Origin: Hyalella azteca
Taxonomy: Eukaryota; Arthropoda; Malacostraca; Amphipoda; Hyalellidae
Assembly: GCF_000764305.2 (NCBI RefSeq)
Contig: NW_025944987.1
Span: forward strand, 124,001-188,000
Direction of reading: 5' to 3'
Length of the DNA: 64,000 nucleotides
Part shown: positions 1 to 13,900 of the stretch, in pieces
Position numbering within the stretch: position 1 is the stretch's first letter
Layout of the letters: each line of letters opens with the position of its first letter
Notes under the pieces: model-generated
Told to the model about the DNA's origin: nothing
Database searches by the model: none
The model's input: only the letters and a program-made list of their open reading frames with translations
Made by a program: the position numbers and the translations under genes

Positions 1-3000
1 TTTCAAAAAAAAACTTGTTTGATCAATTATTCATTTTTAGAAAGTTTGCCTGTTGGATAGGAGCCAGGCACAGCATGTAAATGTATATTATAGGGTTCTT
101 CCAGTGTGTAACTCAACTTTCGTCGCCACTACACTTGTACCTGAAATTATATGTTAAATTGAGGAAACATGTGGCCTTACAAGAAAAGGGTTTTAGAATA
201 AAATGAGCATTTATGTTAATAAAAATAGAAATTACAATTAAATTAAATTGATCTAAATTAATTTTTTTATATAAACTCATTAAAATGAATTTTTTCTCAA
301 AAAAAATAATTTTTAAAATTATTTGAATGAATACTGGCTGAGAATTTCATCCGTTTAATCTTCACCAATGAAAGTATATTGTACTGCCACGAAGAGCTTA
401 TTCTGTTTGTGTCTTATGACTTCTGCACTATAGTTATAAGTGATAGTTGAAAAGACTCCCGTGCGGACGAAGATAATTCAGTCGCTTTTGTTTAATATTT
501 CATCACATAGACAATGAACTCCAGAAGCTTGGTCCTGGCGCGGGAAAGTTCCTGTCGATCGACGGAACTGGTGAAACTCCCGAGAACTTCTTGGAAACTT
601 TTGGTGAATGCTTGAATTTCTTGATGAGCGACCATCAAAAATTGTACTTAAATAAAAATCAGCGAAATTTTTCAGTCAAGGAGCCATTTCATTAGAGGAT
701 AATTAAAATTTTAATTTGGAATCACATTCTACTTGATACAAAAAATATTTTAAAAGCTTTTTATGGCTACCATAGATAATTGCACTACGTACGAAACTAC
801 TAATCGAAAGGGTCCACAAATTTTAATCGATGGAATACACACAAATGCCACTGGCCCCTACATGTTATTTAACAGCCAGCATTTACTGGGAGACCCGAGC
901 AACAGAGGGTAAAATCCTTGACATTTGCATGAGGAAGAATCGCAGTTCATGCAAAGGTATCACAAGAAAACACACTTTTTACCCCCTGTACTTAATAGAT
1001 CAACAGTAAGCTGCTGCAGTAGCAAAGAACTGCCCACATTTCAGGCAATGCATTTCGCGGAGCAAACCCAAATGCAAGGCTACACCAACAATAACTTATG
1101 TTGATATCATTCATCAATAGATTAAGTGTTCAGCTATAACCTCCACCAATAAAGAACACCAATTTGAATATATTTATCCAGATTTTCTGTTAATAAGTAA
1201 TTTTGTTGAATATTACGCTCAATATTTAATGAAATGTAAAGCTTAATTATTATGCACATGATTACTTATGTGTGGAAAATAATAATATTTTTCCTGTCAG
1301 AGAAAAGTTCAATTTTTTAATTGCCTGAAATAATATTTGAATATGAACAATTACTGCCATGTTATAACTATTTTGCACGACATTCCCAGGTGTGCATTAT
1401 TTGCAGGATTTTCTGTGTTCCATTAATAATGGAAAAATAATCCATAAAATTCGCGAATTTATTAGCGACCTGCGAAGATAAATGAAATCTCTTGCAACAA
1501 TCAATTACAATTCATTTTATTTCGTAATTAGTTAGTTTCTGTACCGACGTTGACTAAATTTAGACTTCTTTTATATCTGAACAGCCTATTAGTCTTTTGG
1601 GGCTTCTATATAATGTCTAAAAGTGAAGGTACATTTCTCAAAACCTAAAAAAAAATAAAAAAATCATCCTGTCAATGTCTCACTCAGTCCAACATTAACT
1701 TGTCTGACGAGTGCAGCTCTGACATTAAAGTACAAGTATATTAAAAAGTGCAGATCTTTACATGCACTTATTTTTTATTACACATTTATCTCAGAATAAA
1801 ATATTGAATGAGATTCTGATGATATTCATACGACATTTAAGTTATGCTAATTATATAATGTCAGCTAATTATGCCTATGATGTTGCTCCTGCAAGGCTAT
1901 ATATAGTCCCCTACTTGATCTTTATAAATACTAAAGCTTAGCTTCATAAAATATTCGTTCTTGATTAAATGGCAGCGCGAATGAAAGACCAAGAGCGTTA
2001 ATGTAGTTGTCTCTAGCGAGGATTGGGCTCGATCTTATGCCGTATTCTTTTCATTTTGTTTTTCGTAATCTATTATACAACAATGGACGACTATCAAGAT
2101 TACTATAGTTGTAAAAATAGCTAAAGTAGACTAAATTTTGTTTTTCGGTAATGTTTTCTCGAGTTTTCTTCGCTATAGCTTCGGAAAAATATGAAAATAT
2201 TATTCACACGAACATGCTACGTACGCGGCTGCTAACGACTACGTGTACAGGAACTTACAGGCGCTAATTTCGTAGGTTCGTTTGCATGTTTGAATCTATG
2301 AAGCATTATTTCTTTGTGCGTCCTATGCCGAAAGTTAGTCCGGCATGTTTTGCTCCATGTGCAGTAAAACCTAATTTTATTTTAATAGAGACTCATCTCT
2401 TTTACTCACAATTGTGATGAGTATTGCCCAAGCACCAGATGGTTCGATGATGTACGCAAGAACTCTGCATAATAGCAATAAACACATCCATTTGTCCTTA
2501 CTGGGCTAAAATTCCTCCTTTGTTTCTACTTTTAAATGAATTCTATAATTTCGTGAGTGATTCAAGCAATGAGTGGCATCACGTTCACCCAAGACTCGCA
2601 AAGTTGAGCAAAGCCATGAACTAGACAGCCGAGTGCCCGCCCTATGTTCCATGTACGGCCTGCCGCTGCGTTCGTCGAAAGTTACTTTATCTTTCAAGGC
2701 CCGACTGCCTCAAGGTGCGAGGACAAACGTGCTGGTTCGGTTCCTGGTTGGCCTTCGAGTTTAAATTATCAATCAGTCGTATAAAGCCGTGACTCGGTAA
2801 ATAGTGATATCTTACGTAATATCCGGCTTGTCGCTTGAAATAATTGTTCAAATAAGTTTTCAACAATTAAAAATCTCTTATTAATGAGGATTTTAAAGTC
2901 ATCCATTAAAAGTCTTCATCCATTGATTATTTGAATCTTTAGCTTGCTGCATATATTTTATTGTCGTAAGACATTTCAAGACAGGCTTCGAGTTGTTTAA

Positions 3001-6000
3001 ATCTTTGCTAATTCTTAGATTGAATTATCAGGCCATGTAAATGATGCATACAATTCTCCAACAAAATTACTAACAAAGTGCAAAAATCATTACCTAAAAT
3101 TTGACAATTTTTGTATTATATATTACATTGTATATGCCCCTGTTATACAAGCGATCGAGATGGATCGGTTGGTTTATAATGGTTCAATTGATTATTAACA
3201 GAATTCTATACAATGAATATGCTCACGCTAAACCTGATTCATTCAAGAGATCAGGGACAAGAAGTCAAGAAGAAAAGAAGGTGTACATATATACTTATAT
3301 ATATATGTTAGTATATATGAACTATATACTAACCAACTTTAACATACTATACTAACCAACTAACTTTAATTGCACATTATACCGCAATTGCTGGTATGAC
3401 GTCTTCAGGAGCGGGCTTGCTGAGGCGTGGCACGTGTGGCCGGCTGGAGTCCAACTCACTTTTTACTTAAAGGAAAAAATTTTCTCTGGACACGTACTTC
3501 TTAATGAGTTTTTGTTCATCGTTAATTGGGATGTCGTCTGAGCCCCGCCCTTAATCACCGACTGCACTCTCCATTTCACAAAAGCGTCATGTGCAAATAT
3601 TATAATTCTAATCTTACTTTTAGCAACTCGTTATTAGTCTAAAATTATCAAGGTTATTAAGAACTGAATTTTCACCTAAGCTGCCTTCTTTTCTATAAAG
3701 TGATCGCGAATCATTGCATTTTAAAGCGTATAACATCTTACTCAAAATATGCAGTCTCTCACAGTTTTCAGTCCCCTACTTGAAGTGTACTGGAAAGTTT
3801 TCAATTCTTTATTTCACGAGAATCTACGGAGGCCTTTTCAGGCAATTTCCTATTATAGAGTGTCCTTAAGTTGTTATAGTAATTAGTTCACAGCTAGTCT
3901 CTGTCTATCTAACATTATCAATTTGTTTCTCATTGACCAGACTGGCCTTACGCTAATGGTCGCAATAATTAGTGGGTTTATGTCCAATTATCCATAGTGT
4001 TGTGCTAGGGATACAAGAGCTATACATATAAGCTATAAGCTAACATAGTGATACGAAAGTTGTACAATATTGGCTCTCATCATTAACGGCATTATAACGT
4101 GCATTATTAACTGTTCTCGAAGAAACTATACGAATCAAATGGTAGATAAACATGGAAATTATCCGATTCATTCTTTCATTTATCTTAAACGCAGTCTTTT
4201 TACAGATCTAATATTTTTTGTACATTAAAATCATTACTCTTCATCTATAAATTGGTGCAAATATTTGTTGCTTCTAGGTTAAAGGATTTTAATTTATAAA
4301 ATTATACTACTTAAGATTACAAACTGTAAAAATTATATTCTCGTGTCAAGGTGAACGTTACTTCTTTTGAACACAACCCATGCTAACATCATTCCGAGTT
4401 TTAGCCCTCAGTATTCTTTGCACAAGTATTAAAGTGTAGAAATTGGTATTGTTTTTGTTTCATAACTATATTTGAATAGCAGGTATATTCGCGCATTACC
4501 CTGTATATATAACCGGTAACTATGTCTCACTTATTCGTGCATGGTTAAATTCCTGGATGCAAGATACAAGTGAATGACAAGCATATCTATCCTCCTACCG
4601 CAATAACCGTAGTCCTGCAATCGGACCATACGCAGCTTTAAGATGAGCATAACAACAGGAAAAGACGAAATTTGCGATTTTTGACCCAGATGCTCTCCTT
4701 AATTTCGATCCATTCGTCGATATTCAAGCATCTCATTTTTTCACATATAAATTTTTTTCCGTGCATAGCGCAGTCCTGTCGCTTTCGTCGGCCCCCAACC
4801 CAGCCACGTAAGAAAAAATAGAATAAAGATGAAAAATAAAGCTTACAGTAAAAAGCAGGTCCGGAATAACTCCGAACTCCTAACCTTGAGATGCATCGCA
4901 AAGTTCACCAAGGCTGAAAGGTCGGCCTCCCGAATTCACAGACGAAGTAAATGATCAGTAAAGTAGGCTTTAAATATTGAGATAACTTTTAATTATAACA
5001 CTCATTACGTTAATCACATGATATGTTTTCAAAATTAAATTGTCTGTAATTCACTAGAATTGCAGACAATTAGATTCTAATACATTGAAAATTTCCACAC
5101 ATTTATCTCGAATGCTCCTTCTTCAAAATAATAGTGATCCCTGAGAGGAAATAGCGTTGAACGCAAGTATATCTACGGAATGACTCTTGCCACCGAATGT
5201 TCGTCACAAACCGCAGTTAAAACGCAATCAACTGCGACTTGAGATAAGCCCACCAACCGAAGTTTGCTGTCACTTGATCTTTGCCAAACGTTATTAAAGT
5301 AACTTCTCGTGCTAACCTGAAAGCTGTCTCAATTATTCAATGAAAATCAATCAATTCATTGGTCAGTAATATGAGCATTTAATCATATAAAAATGTTCAG
5401 ACAAATTTCCTTTATTTTAATGGTACGTAAAAAGCGATTCATGGATAGGACATTACAGTTCGATCGATTCCAACATCGATATTTTGTAACTAATTAACGA
5501 ACATTGTGTTTATTAATTTATTAATCATGTTATACTGATTATCATCTCTTTATCCTATGAGATTTGAATTAATAAACACATTTTAATTTTCAACTTCGAT
5601 GAATCTTTTTCAGCAAAATTCCGGGAAATGTTAAAACCGATTATATGTATAATTCAGTTATGTTACACAATATATTGCAGTCCAGGGATACAAATTGCCA
5701 TACGTTTAGCTCTAGAGCTCCTGACTCGATTACCTTCAGCTCAAGAACATCAGACTATTAGTGTCACCCAAGTTTATAAAAGTACACTACACTACAAAAC
5801 GTCTGTGGTATTGAATGAGATTTTCTAATGAATAAAATAAACTTTAACGAATACGCGACGAAATTTCCATATGTGTCACGCCGAATTTACATTTTGTTAA
5901 GAGAAAATCGGGAAATTCGAATTTGCAGAATGGAATTAAAATGGATCGTTCCAGATCATTCCGTGCTTTTTCTGGAAGCTCATTAAATTTTTCTTTGCGT

Positions 6001-9000
6001 CTCAGTCAAAAGTTCAGCCTGAGGCTTGTCAAGTTATAAGACCAGGAAGTGCAGTCTCTTTATTAGTCTTCTAGCTTTAATTTTTACGATGGTTTTTTAC
6101 CAGAAATCTTGATATTTCATCTCGGACTTATTTTTGGTTACTTGCAGTGCAATTCTTGTTATTTTTTAATATACGTTGTTCATTGTTGGTGAACACTTCA
6201 ATTAATTATCAAATAAGTTCGCAATCAAATATCATGAACCGTCGCTACTTATTAAACCTAAAATACTAAAATCATAATTCGTGTCTATAAATTCTTAACC
6301 TTAGTTAATGTATATTACATTCTACAACGCTAGTAACAACCAGCACTGGAATTATCTCAGCATATATTTATGCAAACAACACGGAAATTTTTAGGTATAA
6401 ATTAAGGTTTAGTTTCAGCAGAATTATATGCTGAAGCTAAATTTTTTACTCTTTCAAATCATACAATAATTTCATATAATGTTAGACCATGTCAAGCAGT
6501 TCGTGCACTTTGCTGTCCCGAGACAGTAATGTACTTGACTACGTACACAGAACACAATAGTGTAGGACCAGCCACCACTATGAACTCAATAAGGGTATAA
6601 TGTCTTCATATTTTATTTCTCTTCAATCCCTGTAAAATATTCTAGATAGTCTGAACGAATGTTCCTGTCCATGAACCTCTGTACAGGAGTTCAGTGCAAA
6701 TAATTTCACACACGTACAGCTTCAATAACATGGCCGTTTAAATATTTGTAAAATGATCTAATTTAATATCATTCATCTGCTGGGTTTGACAGTAAATTCT
6801 CCTGGAATAATTCATATGGCAAGCTCCTAACGAAGCATTGTGATGATCACGCCAACTATTTGCCAACTGAAGCAGCGATTGCTGTACTAGGCATTCTACT
6901 TCAAGTTGATTGCGTTTATTGAATATGTAAATCCTTTAACTGTATTGTCAATCTCGTCAATGGCATAAACCTTTTCTAAAATAGGAACACCATGTTTTTT
7001 GGAGCTTCATTTCCCTGCAATTAATGTCATTTTAGTTATATTTATTCCAGTTTGTCAAGTCCCGAACATAAAATTCATTCATAAACATAAATATTTTATT
7101 CATTTTTTGTGATACTTGATGTGAATTTTGAAGTAGTTTTCAAACATTTAAGTCATCCTTCACTGTTAATTTAATCATTTACGGGGTGTTTGATTTCATA
7201 TATTAGTATCATTATACTAGCTATGTTTGATGACATTGTTCAAATATAGAAACCATTATTATGTGTCGCATTTGAAGACGACCTTCATGAAAAATCTCTT
7301 TTGGAAAACGAGCGTACCTCCGTCAAACATTCAGGCATCGCAGACCATAACTTGGCAGCCAAATTGCAATATTTTTACGTGAAATTTATATATTGACAGC
7401 TACGGCTAAGGCTGAGAATCGCACGAATAGGTTATGAATTTCACTTTTGCAACGATTAAACAAAAACGTAAAAGAATCTAGCTTACGGTGAATGAAGTGA
7501 TTGCTTGGAAATACAATGTAAAGTTTGGAAAAAAATGTGTGATGAAATAGGGAATAAGAGTATTCAGATCAGGAAAATTGAAATTAACTTGACCGCCATC
7601 TAGGAAATGCCTGTCAAAAAATCAATCTGTCCGCTGAACCGTAAATATACAGCGAGAGTATGGGCATGGGAATCCATGTTCAGATTTAAGAGAGAAAAAA
7701 CAGAGCAGGCGTCGCCTACCCCCTCGACTTTGTCCCAGGCAGCGGTTGGGCTCGGCAGCCTCAAGGCCGCGTGAACTTTGGTTAAGTTCATAAGTCAGAA
7801 GTTGAGACTTGAACAGCGTATGTTAACACGATAGCGCAACTCCCAGCGTGTAGTTACTGGTCATTTCTCGAAAAATTATCCTATTCAGGTTCGCAGTTTT
7901 TTCTCTTTCTTTCTTTCGTGTTATTATTTACAGGTTTCAGTTAAAAATACTTAACTCCAAAGTAGATTTTGTCGTCACGGATTCATTTAGTTTGAACTAG
8001 TGGCTCCTGTTCTTACTTTTTATAGCCCTAACAAGGACGCCAAAACCTAGTATAATTGCCGGTTTTATTCTCTAGACCTAAAACCTTACATATTTGCAAG
8101 AGTTATTCTCTAATCAGTAGTTTTATAATTCATTCATCATGTTTTACCTGTCGTATTATCTTTGTCAACAATGTCTGACATCGCAATAAGAACATTCTTT
8201 GTTCATTCTCTGTCAGACTGAAACTGAAATTTACAGGTCCCTCTGAGAAAATGATTCATGTCCCCCAAAAAAATAGGATGACCCAAAATAATTTAATGGA
8301 CCTTAGAACGTATATACAGTATACTTGGAAGAGGCGTTAGGGTAAAACACATGCGATGGGGTGATCATTCGTCGGCTGTAACAAAAGTTGGGGTGCGGAT
8401 GTATATGTGCACAAAAATTTTTGCATCATGATAAATTGCGTGGACTACGAGTTAATTCTCATGCTATTTCATTGGATTAAAACGATAAAAAATTGCTAGC
8501 CTTCAGATGACGTTTCTTTTCAGTAAGTCTTTTGGGGAGAAAAAGTTCTATAACCTTAATGTTGACATCTGTCAAATTGGCTAAAACACTTTTTCTATTC
8601 ATTTCGTTCGTTCAGTGGAAATTGCAGGGGGTAAAATATGCTTTAACCTCAAAATGGAATCGATTTTTCCATCTTCTGACCATAATCGCCTTGAATGCTC
8701 GAAAACCTCTTACAAGAGTTATCGACTAACTTCCCTGACTTCACTAATAAGGCATTATTCGATTGAATTCTATACCTGGTCTCTGATCAGAAATATTTCA
8801 GGTTGATAGCTTTATTTCGAATAGGCTCTTAGTTAGATAAAATTTCACAAACATTTCGGTTGTGGATGAAACGTTTATGGACACAGCCTGCAACCTCCGC
8901 CAGTCGTCGCTGTCACTCTTCACTGACTTTGGAAGTGTTCTACTTCTTCTTTTCGGGTGTCAGCGCTGGGTGGACTTGAAGCTACATGACAACCGCAGGT

Positions 9001-9764
9001 ATGACCGTTAGGTTGTAAGTTTTCAAGTGGAGAAGAAAAAAAGCTTCATTCATATCTTTGTTTAATACGGTCTTCAGACATCAGTTTTTCCTTGAAACTG
9101 ATTGGGAAGGTAATCAATAATAATACAAAGAAATCTAAAAATTGTCGCTCGGGGGGTTGCAGCGTGGTGCGCGCCGCGAGAGTAATTTTAGTTAATTATT
9201 TGATTAAAAATTACAAACATAAATATAATAATGTAATAATTAAGTATATAAAGATATAAACGATAAAAATCACATGTGAAAATACTTTTGAGCGTTTTAA
9301 AATTAAACTGAAATTTAGCATGAGACGTGTAAAACACAGCTAAATAAAAACACATGTTCATAAATTTACTACCTGCTTTTATTGTGCATGTTTTCATTGA
9401 GCTGAAAGCCACAATTAAAATACGCTAAAAATAAGTAACAAACTGTTTTAAATTATGATTTCATTTTTCTTGGATGCTAGAAATTTTATTTGCAGCATGA
9501 CTTCGGATCGACTTGTTCGCGATTCTGTTGGTTTGGTGGATAATTTTCGCTGGACGCAGCGGCCTTTATTCATAAATGTAATAAATTTATGAATTATTCT
9601 TGATATAAACTTGCCGGCGGAAGTTAGTGACATCGGTTTGAGGTGAACAACGTGGGTATGAGCCATATATATAACTCTTTCAAATTTTGATAATTTGCTA
9701 AGGGATTTGGTAGTAAATTTAGAGTGTAAGTTCGCCCATGAGTAAAATAATAGTGAATTGGCGC
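1..9764. other. gene-free AT-rich stretch
   Basis: No coding exon, RNA gene or clear transposon was recognised here on either strand. The short open frames (for example around 2506-2764, 7600-7791 and 8532-8806) lack recognisable domains or convincing splice context. A locally GC-richer patch at about 2560-2760 stands out but its translation on either strand resembles nothing I know. Confidence 0.5.
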
Positions 9765-10870
9765 ATAGAATGAAACTGAGAGCAACGCATGACGAGACGC
9801 TCAAACTGGTTATTTGGTATTTTATATACATACGTCTAGTATCTGATCAATTTGTGAGCTAAAATTTTACAATTATAATGTTTAAAAGAACCTAAAAAAT
9901 TAGGGAACAAAAATGAGAGTCCTTTGTAAGAAATTTTTATAATTAGGCTCTATTCCACTGCATGCAGCACTGCAGCATGTCGAAGACGAAGACCAGCATC
10001 ACACGGTCCAGGACCATTTTCTTATATATAAGCAAATCCATAATACCATCAATTTACAATGGAATCTCATAACGTTAAAATTTACAATATTTACAAGCAA
10101 ACCAAATTTTATGATTAGTTAAAAACTTTAAATCTACTGGAACATGCCAGTTGCCAGTTGCCACCGTGTACGTTTAATCTAGCTGTTCATTTATTTCAGT
10201 ACTCCATGTATATTCTATCAACGAAAAAAAACGTTAACAGGTAAGCTTCCATAAATTTTATTAGTAAGCAGTAGAAAAAAATTCAAGCGATTTAATTCCT
10301 GTATCCAAATTAATCTAATTTTTAATATAGATATTTTATTTTCAAACATGTAATATCAAAGTATTTTTCACTTTTTTCATGCATATACTTCCACTCACTA
10401 CACTACAGGACGGCAGCTGTAAACACAGTAGGGCAACGTGGGGCAGCGCGCCCCCCACTTTTTTTAAACTAAATTTTTGATGAAGTTTTAATTGATACGA
10501 GGTGGTTCTTTGTTTTGTTTAAAGGTGCAACTAATGAGGAATGTATGATGTGAATTAGACGCCTATAGAGTTATTCAATTTTTTATAACGGACCAATATC
10601 TGCCATACTTAGCGAGAAACCCGCTATGGGCCCGTGACCCGCAGTGGGCTCGCTGCCCCATGTTACCCTACGTACCTACTCTGAGAAATTAAATCCCCAA
10701 CTGCAACCATGAATACATTTTCGTTGTACTGTCTGTATGGCCTTAAAAGATATTTTGACTACAGTTTAATTTATTTAAAACGTAAAAGATGTATGATGAA
10801 GATGTATGACAAGGGACCGTTTCAATGCCATAATGAAAATTAAGTAAGGTTCTAATCTTCTAAACACTCA
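9765..10870. repeat. dispersed repeat, copy 1 (partner at 56.7-57.5 kb)
   Basis: About 1 kb here is alignable by eye to 56690-57480. Shared blocks include the segment around the cgacgagacgctcaaact motif, the gaatctcataacgttaaaa block, the acactacaggacg block and the aaattaaatcc..ctgcaaccatgaa block. No terminal structures or open reading frame with a known domain were found, so class is unknown. Copy 1 carries an extra 243-bp insertion (10429-10671) absent from copy 2. Confidence 0.6.
10429..10671. mobile_element. MITE with TA target duplication
   Basis: Terminal inverted repeats begin GGGCAACGTGGGGCAGCG on the left (10431) and read GGGTAACATGGGGCAGCG on the reverse complement of the right end (10669), with two mismatches. 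TA dinucleotides flank both ends (10429-10430 and 10670-10671). The related copy at about 57.3 kb lacks this block, giving an approximate empty site. TA duplication and short length suggest a Tc1/mariner-type non-autonomous element. No coding capacity. Confidence 0.65.
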
Positions 10871-11237
10871 TGTTTAGTCTTCATAATGACCGAGCAGCAG
10901 CACGCTTGCGCACGAAAAGGAATATGGAAGCGATTATTGCATTGCCGTATATACAATGCTGGTCACCAAGTTACTAACAAGCATACCGAGATTTGAATGT
11001 ACCATGCAGGGTCGCTGCAGTGGCGAACAAGATGTCGTGGAAACGCCGTGGTGACGCGGATTCTGCGAATTGGAGAATAATGATGGAATATGAAACCAAA
11101 ATCGCTAGTAGAGCGTTTAAAATAACTTTATAGTTAACAGCTATTTTAATTTTTAAATTGATTTTGAGTCTTCGGGTATGAAGAGAACACACCTCTTAGC
11201 CTGGATCATTGAGCAAAACTTGATTTTAGTCTGTGCC

Positions 11238-11404
11238 TTTTTAGCGCATTTTCTCATTTATTGGAAAAAATGCACTATATTGAGCTCGCCATGTCCGTCC
11301 GTCTGTCTGTCTGTCCTTCTGTCCGTCCGTGACTTCAAGTTTTCGTTGACGAGAAAATGCGCTCTCTGTAACTCATTGCAGTGAGTACTGAGTTATATTT
11401 TTAT
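11238..11404 (+). repeat. 167-bp dispersed repeat with inverted ends, copy 1
   Basis: First of three copies in the window (others 46069-46230 plus and 35901-36073 minus). It starts near ttttagcgcattttctc, has a short GTCC/GTCT microsatellite core, then the complementary gagaaaatgcgct block and a CTGCAGTGAG-type palindrome before a T-rich end. AGCGCATTTTCTC and GAGAAAATGCGCT form 13-bp inverted arms. Probably a short non-autonomous element of unknown class. Confidence 0.6.
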
Positions 11405-11513
11405 TACATTGCCACTTCTCGTTTCAGTTCAATTTCTAATGCACTCTCACCAACCGTTTTTTATGGCGTGAAAGAAGAGACAAAAAATTTAGTTACCGTG
11501 CATCTTCATAGTT

Positions 11514-11590
11514 GAACGTCTCGGACAATATTACGGCCGGATTTGCTGCCGGACTCGCGGCCGGTCTCCAAATTCAATGATCCAGGAATA
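11514..11590 (+). repeat. solo end of the 4-kb inverted-repeat element
   Basis: This block, reading tcggacaat..acggccgg and then cgcggccggtctcc, matches the outer end of the element bounded at 37783-41736 in gene C intron 1. Only one end is present and no partner was seen nearby, so it looks like a fragment or solo terminal repeat. Confidence 0.5.
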
Positions 11591-12361
11591 TCTCCCAAAC
11601 TAAACATCCATGAATTTTTAAACATGATTTAAAAATTCATATGTTAAAAATTCATATGTTAATAGAAAATCAAAATTCAAATGTTTGGGGGTTTAAACAT
11701 TCTAAACATCCAAAAAACATCCATGGATAATTTAAGGGATTGGTGTTCGAGCATTATCACCAATGTCTTTAATAACGGGTATTCATAATCGGCATGAACG
11801 GCAATTTACAGGTAGTCGAAATTTTCGTAACTAATTGCAACTTTCGATGAAAATATGAGAAATGAGGATTGCGTTTCTTCCTCATTGCCTTGGAGTCATA
11901 TTTTTGTCTTAAACCAACAATGCGCTTTCCAAAGGCATTACCGAGTCACTAAGAAACGCTTTCAACGACTGAATGATGTTTAGTCGTTGGTGAGCGCTAC
12001 ACATATGGAGTCGATTCAGCTCAATTTGTCGAATTTGTGCCAATTAAGATTCAATTTCTGTCGTTAATAACAACTGTCTATGTGTTGAGTTTTAGGTTCC
12101 AGTAAGTCATGAGAATTCTAGATTAAAAGAAATTATTGAATTAGTATAGTTGCATATGGCATGTCGTAAGCTTGATATCACGCATGCGAGCATTGCTTAC
12201 AACTTCTCTACCGATGAATGTTATTCAAGTTCTATATTCTCCAGGCTTTCGTAATCATCTATACTTTCCTTTAGCAGATTTCATTGAAGACCAGAAAATT
12301 TATTTAATTTTTGGGGAAAGATATAAGAAAAAAATTGTCAATTATGACAAATTCTGTGGCC

Positions 12362-12550
12362 TTCAATGAAACAGCTTAAAGGAACAAATTCTGCCTACCT
12401 ATAATAATATACGTATATACTATCCTTGGTATAGTTTGTCAGAATATTTTCTTTTATGCAAGTTTGATAAGAGACCAGAGCATGCTTTTTATTCCAAGTC
12501 TAAGAAAATTTTTGCTGGCGCCGGGAGATCAAAAAGCTGGTTACCAAATG
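12362..12550 (+). repeat. dispersed repeat fragment (partner at 56464-56670)
   Basis: Starts cttcaatgaaacagcttaaagg and shares blocks with 56464-56670, including aacaaattctgcc, ttcttttatgcaagtttgat, accagagcatgctttttatt and gctggcgccgggagatcaaaaag. At 56.5 kb the same block lies directly left of sequence matching 9765-10870. The complete repeat is therefore longer than either left-hand fragment. Confidence 0.55.
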
Positions 12551-12989
12551 ACATTTTAATGGATTGCGACGTTTCGAAAATACAATTTTCATTATCAAGC
12601 TGATAAAGGTTTTGCAACACTTGAAATTGAACTTTGGAAATGACAGTAGTACAAATCAATGGTATAGTGGATACAATTTAAAATATAAGCTTAAAAATTA
12701 CTCTGAAAATAATTTCAGCGTCCGGACGAATCCTTTAGTTTGGAGGTAATATATTAACGAAACGTCGTTAATATATTATTATTATTTGCTAAATTTACCT
12801 TTTGATCTACCAACGTCATCTAAAGGGCTGTTCTACATCTTGAAAATTTTAATGCATTATCTGGTAATTAATTGTACGCAAATAAACAATAAACAAGAAA
12901 GTTATGCCATCTTATAATATATATATAGGCACCAATCACTTTACACTACCTTCTATTATACCTTCATTCTCTTCCGTCACCTGCTTCAT

Positions 12990-13900
12990 ATCTATCATCA
13001 TCTTACCCAATCATCAATCCCCAACCTCAGTATCACAGTTCAGTACAGTTCTCTCTCAGTTCAGATGTCTCCCATTAAAACATGGGACCCAAAGCTCTGG
13101 AATAAACTCGCTTTACCGCCATATACCAACACAATGCCGCACCGGCCGGCTATTTAAAAGTTTTAAGACATTAGCACTATTTCTGTACACATAATCAGAA
13201 GCATCAAAAAAGAGCACAAAATTCCCCTAAGTGACAATTTCCATAATACATTACTATCACAACAACACTACACTCGCACCACCTACTGTAACTGGACGTC
13301 AGTTTCCATAGCACCACCAGGCGCAAACATCACCAAACTCGCACCACCCAATAAAGGGCCTGCTGCGCATGGAGGTGAGTTTTCATCACGCGCCCAGGCG
13401 ACGTTACCTTGACGACGTTGATTGACTGACGGACAACACTGAGATTAAACAACAAATGAAACCCACCAACCCCATGAATATCGAGCAATTCATTATGCCT
13501 AATCATCATCAACATTATCATCCATACCACGATCATCTAAAAGAAAAATAAAGAATAAAGAAATGATACACATAATTAAAAAAATTTTAAAATGCGTGAA
13601 TCGCATGTAATAGATAGCCCATTATCGTTATCGTTCAAATGAAAAAATGTTACTATTGTAAGTAAGCAGGCAACATCAACCCCACTATCCTTCTCGGGAA
13701 CCCATAAAAGCGTTGACTGATACCTATACCCATCCAACCCATCTAACCACAAGCAAGCACTTATCACCAATGTAATTATGATCATTTCATCTTTTTTCTC
13801 TTCTCCTTCTCTTATTTATCTCTTTATTTTCTCTTTCTACACTGCGCAACCTCGTGCTCTGAAGTGGGCAACCGACGCCTTTACAATGACATGACGAACC
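12990..13900 (+). mobile_element. possible 3' end of a LINE
   Basis: The plus-strand frame ending at 13194 has a tail resembling the usual C-terminus of LINE polymerases: a Leu-Trp-Asn-like block in one frame and a Phe-Lys-Ser-Phe-Lys block near the stop. It is followed by strongly G-poor, C/A-rich sequence with an aataaa at about 13548 and a pyrimidine-rich stretch around 13790-13840. I see no upstream polymerase domain and no target duplication. The strand asymmetry and tail are suggestive only. Confidence 0.25.

Noticed and set aside
9448..9831. 127-codon minus frame
   Set aside because: No known domain; overlaps the dispersed repeat and the corresponding frame at 56.5 kb is not conserved along its length.
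12904..13194. 96-codon frame as a host gene
   Set aside because: Only its tail looks protein-like, and that tail resembles a LINE polymerase C-terminus.
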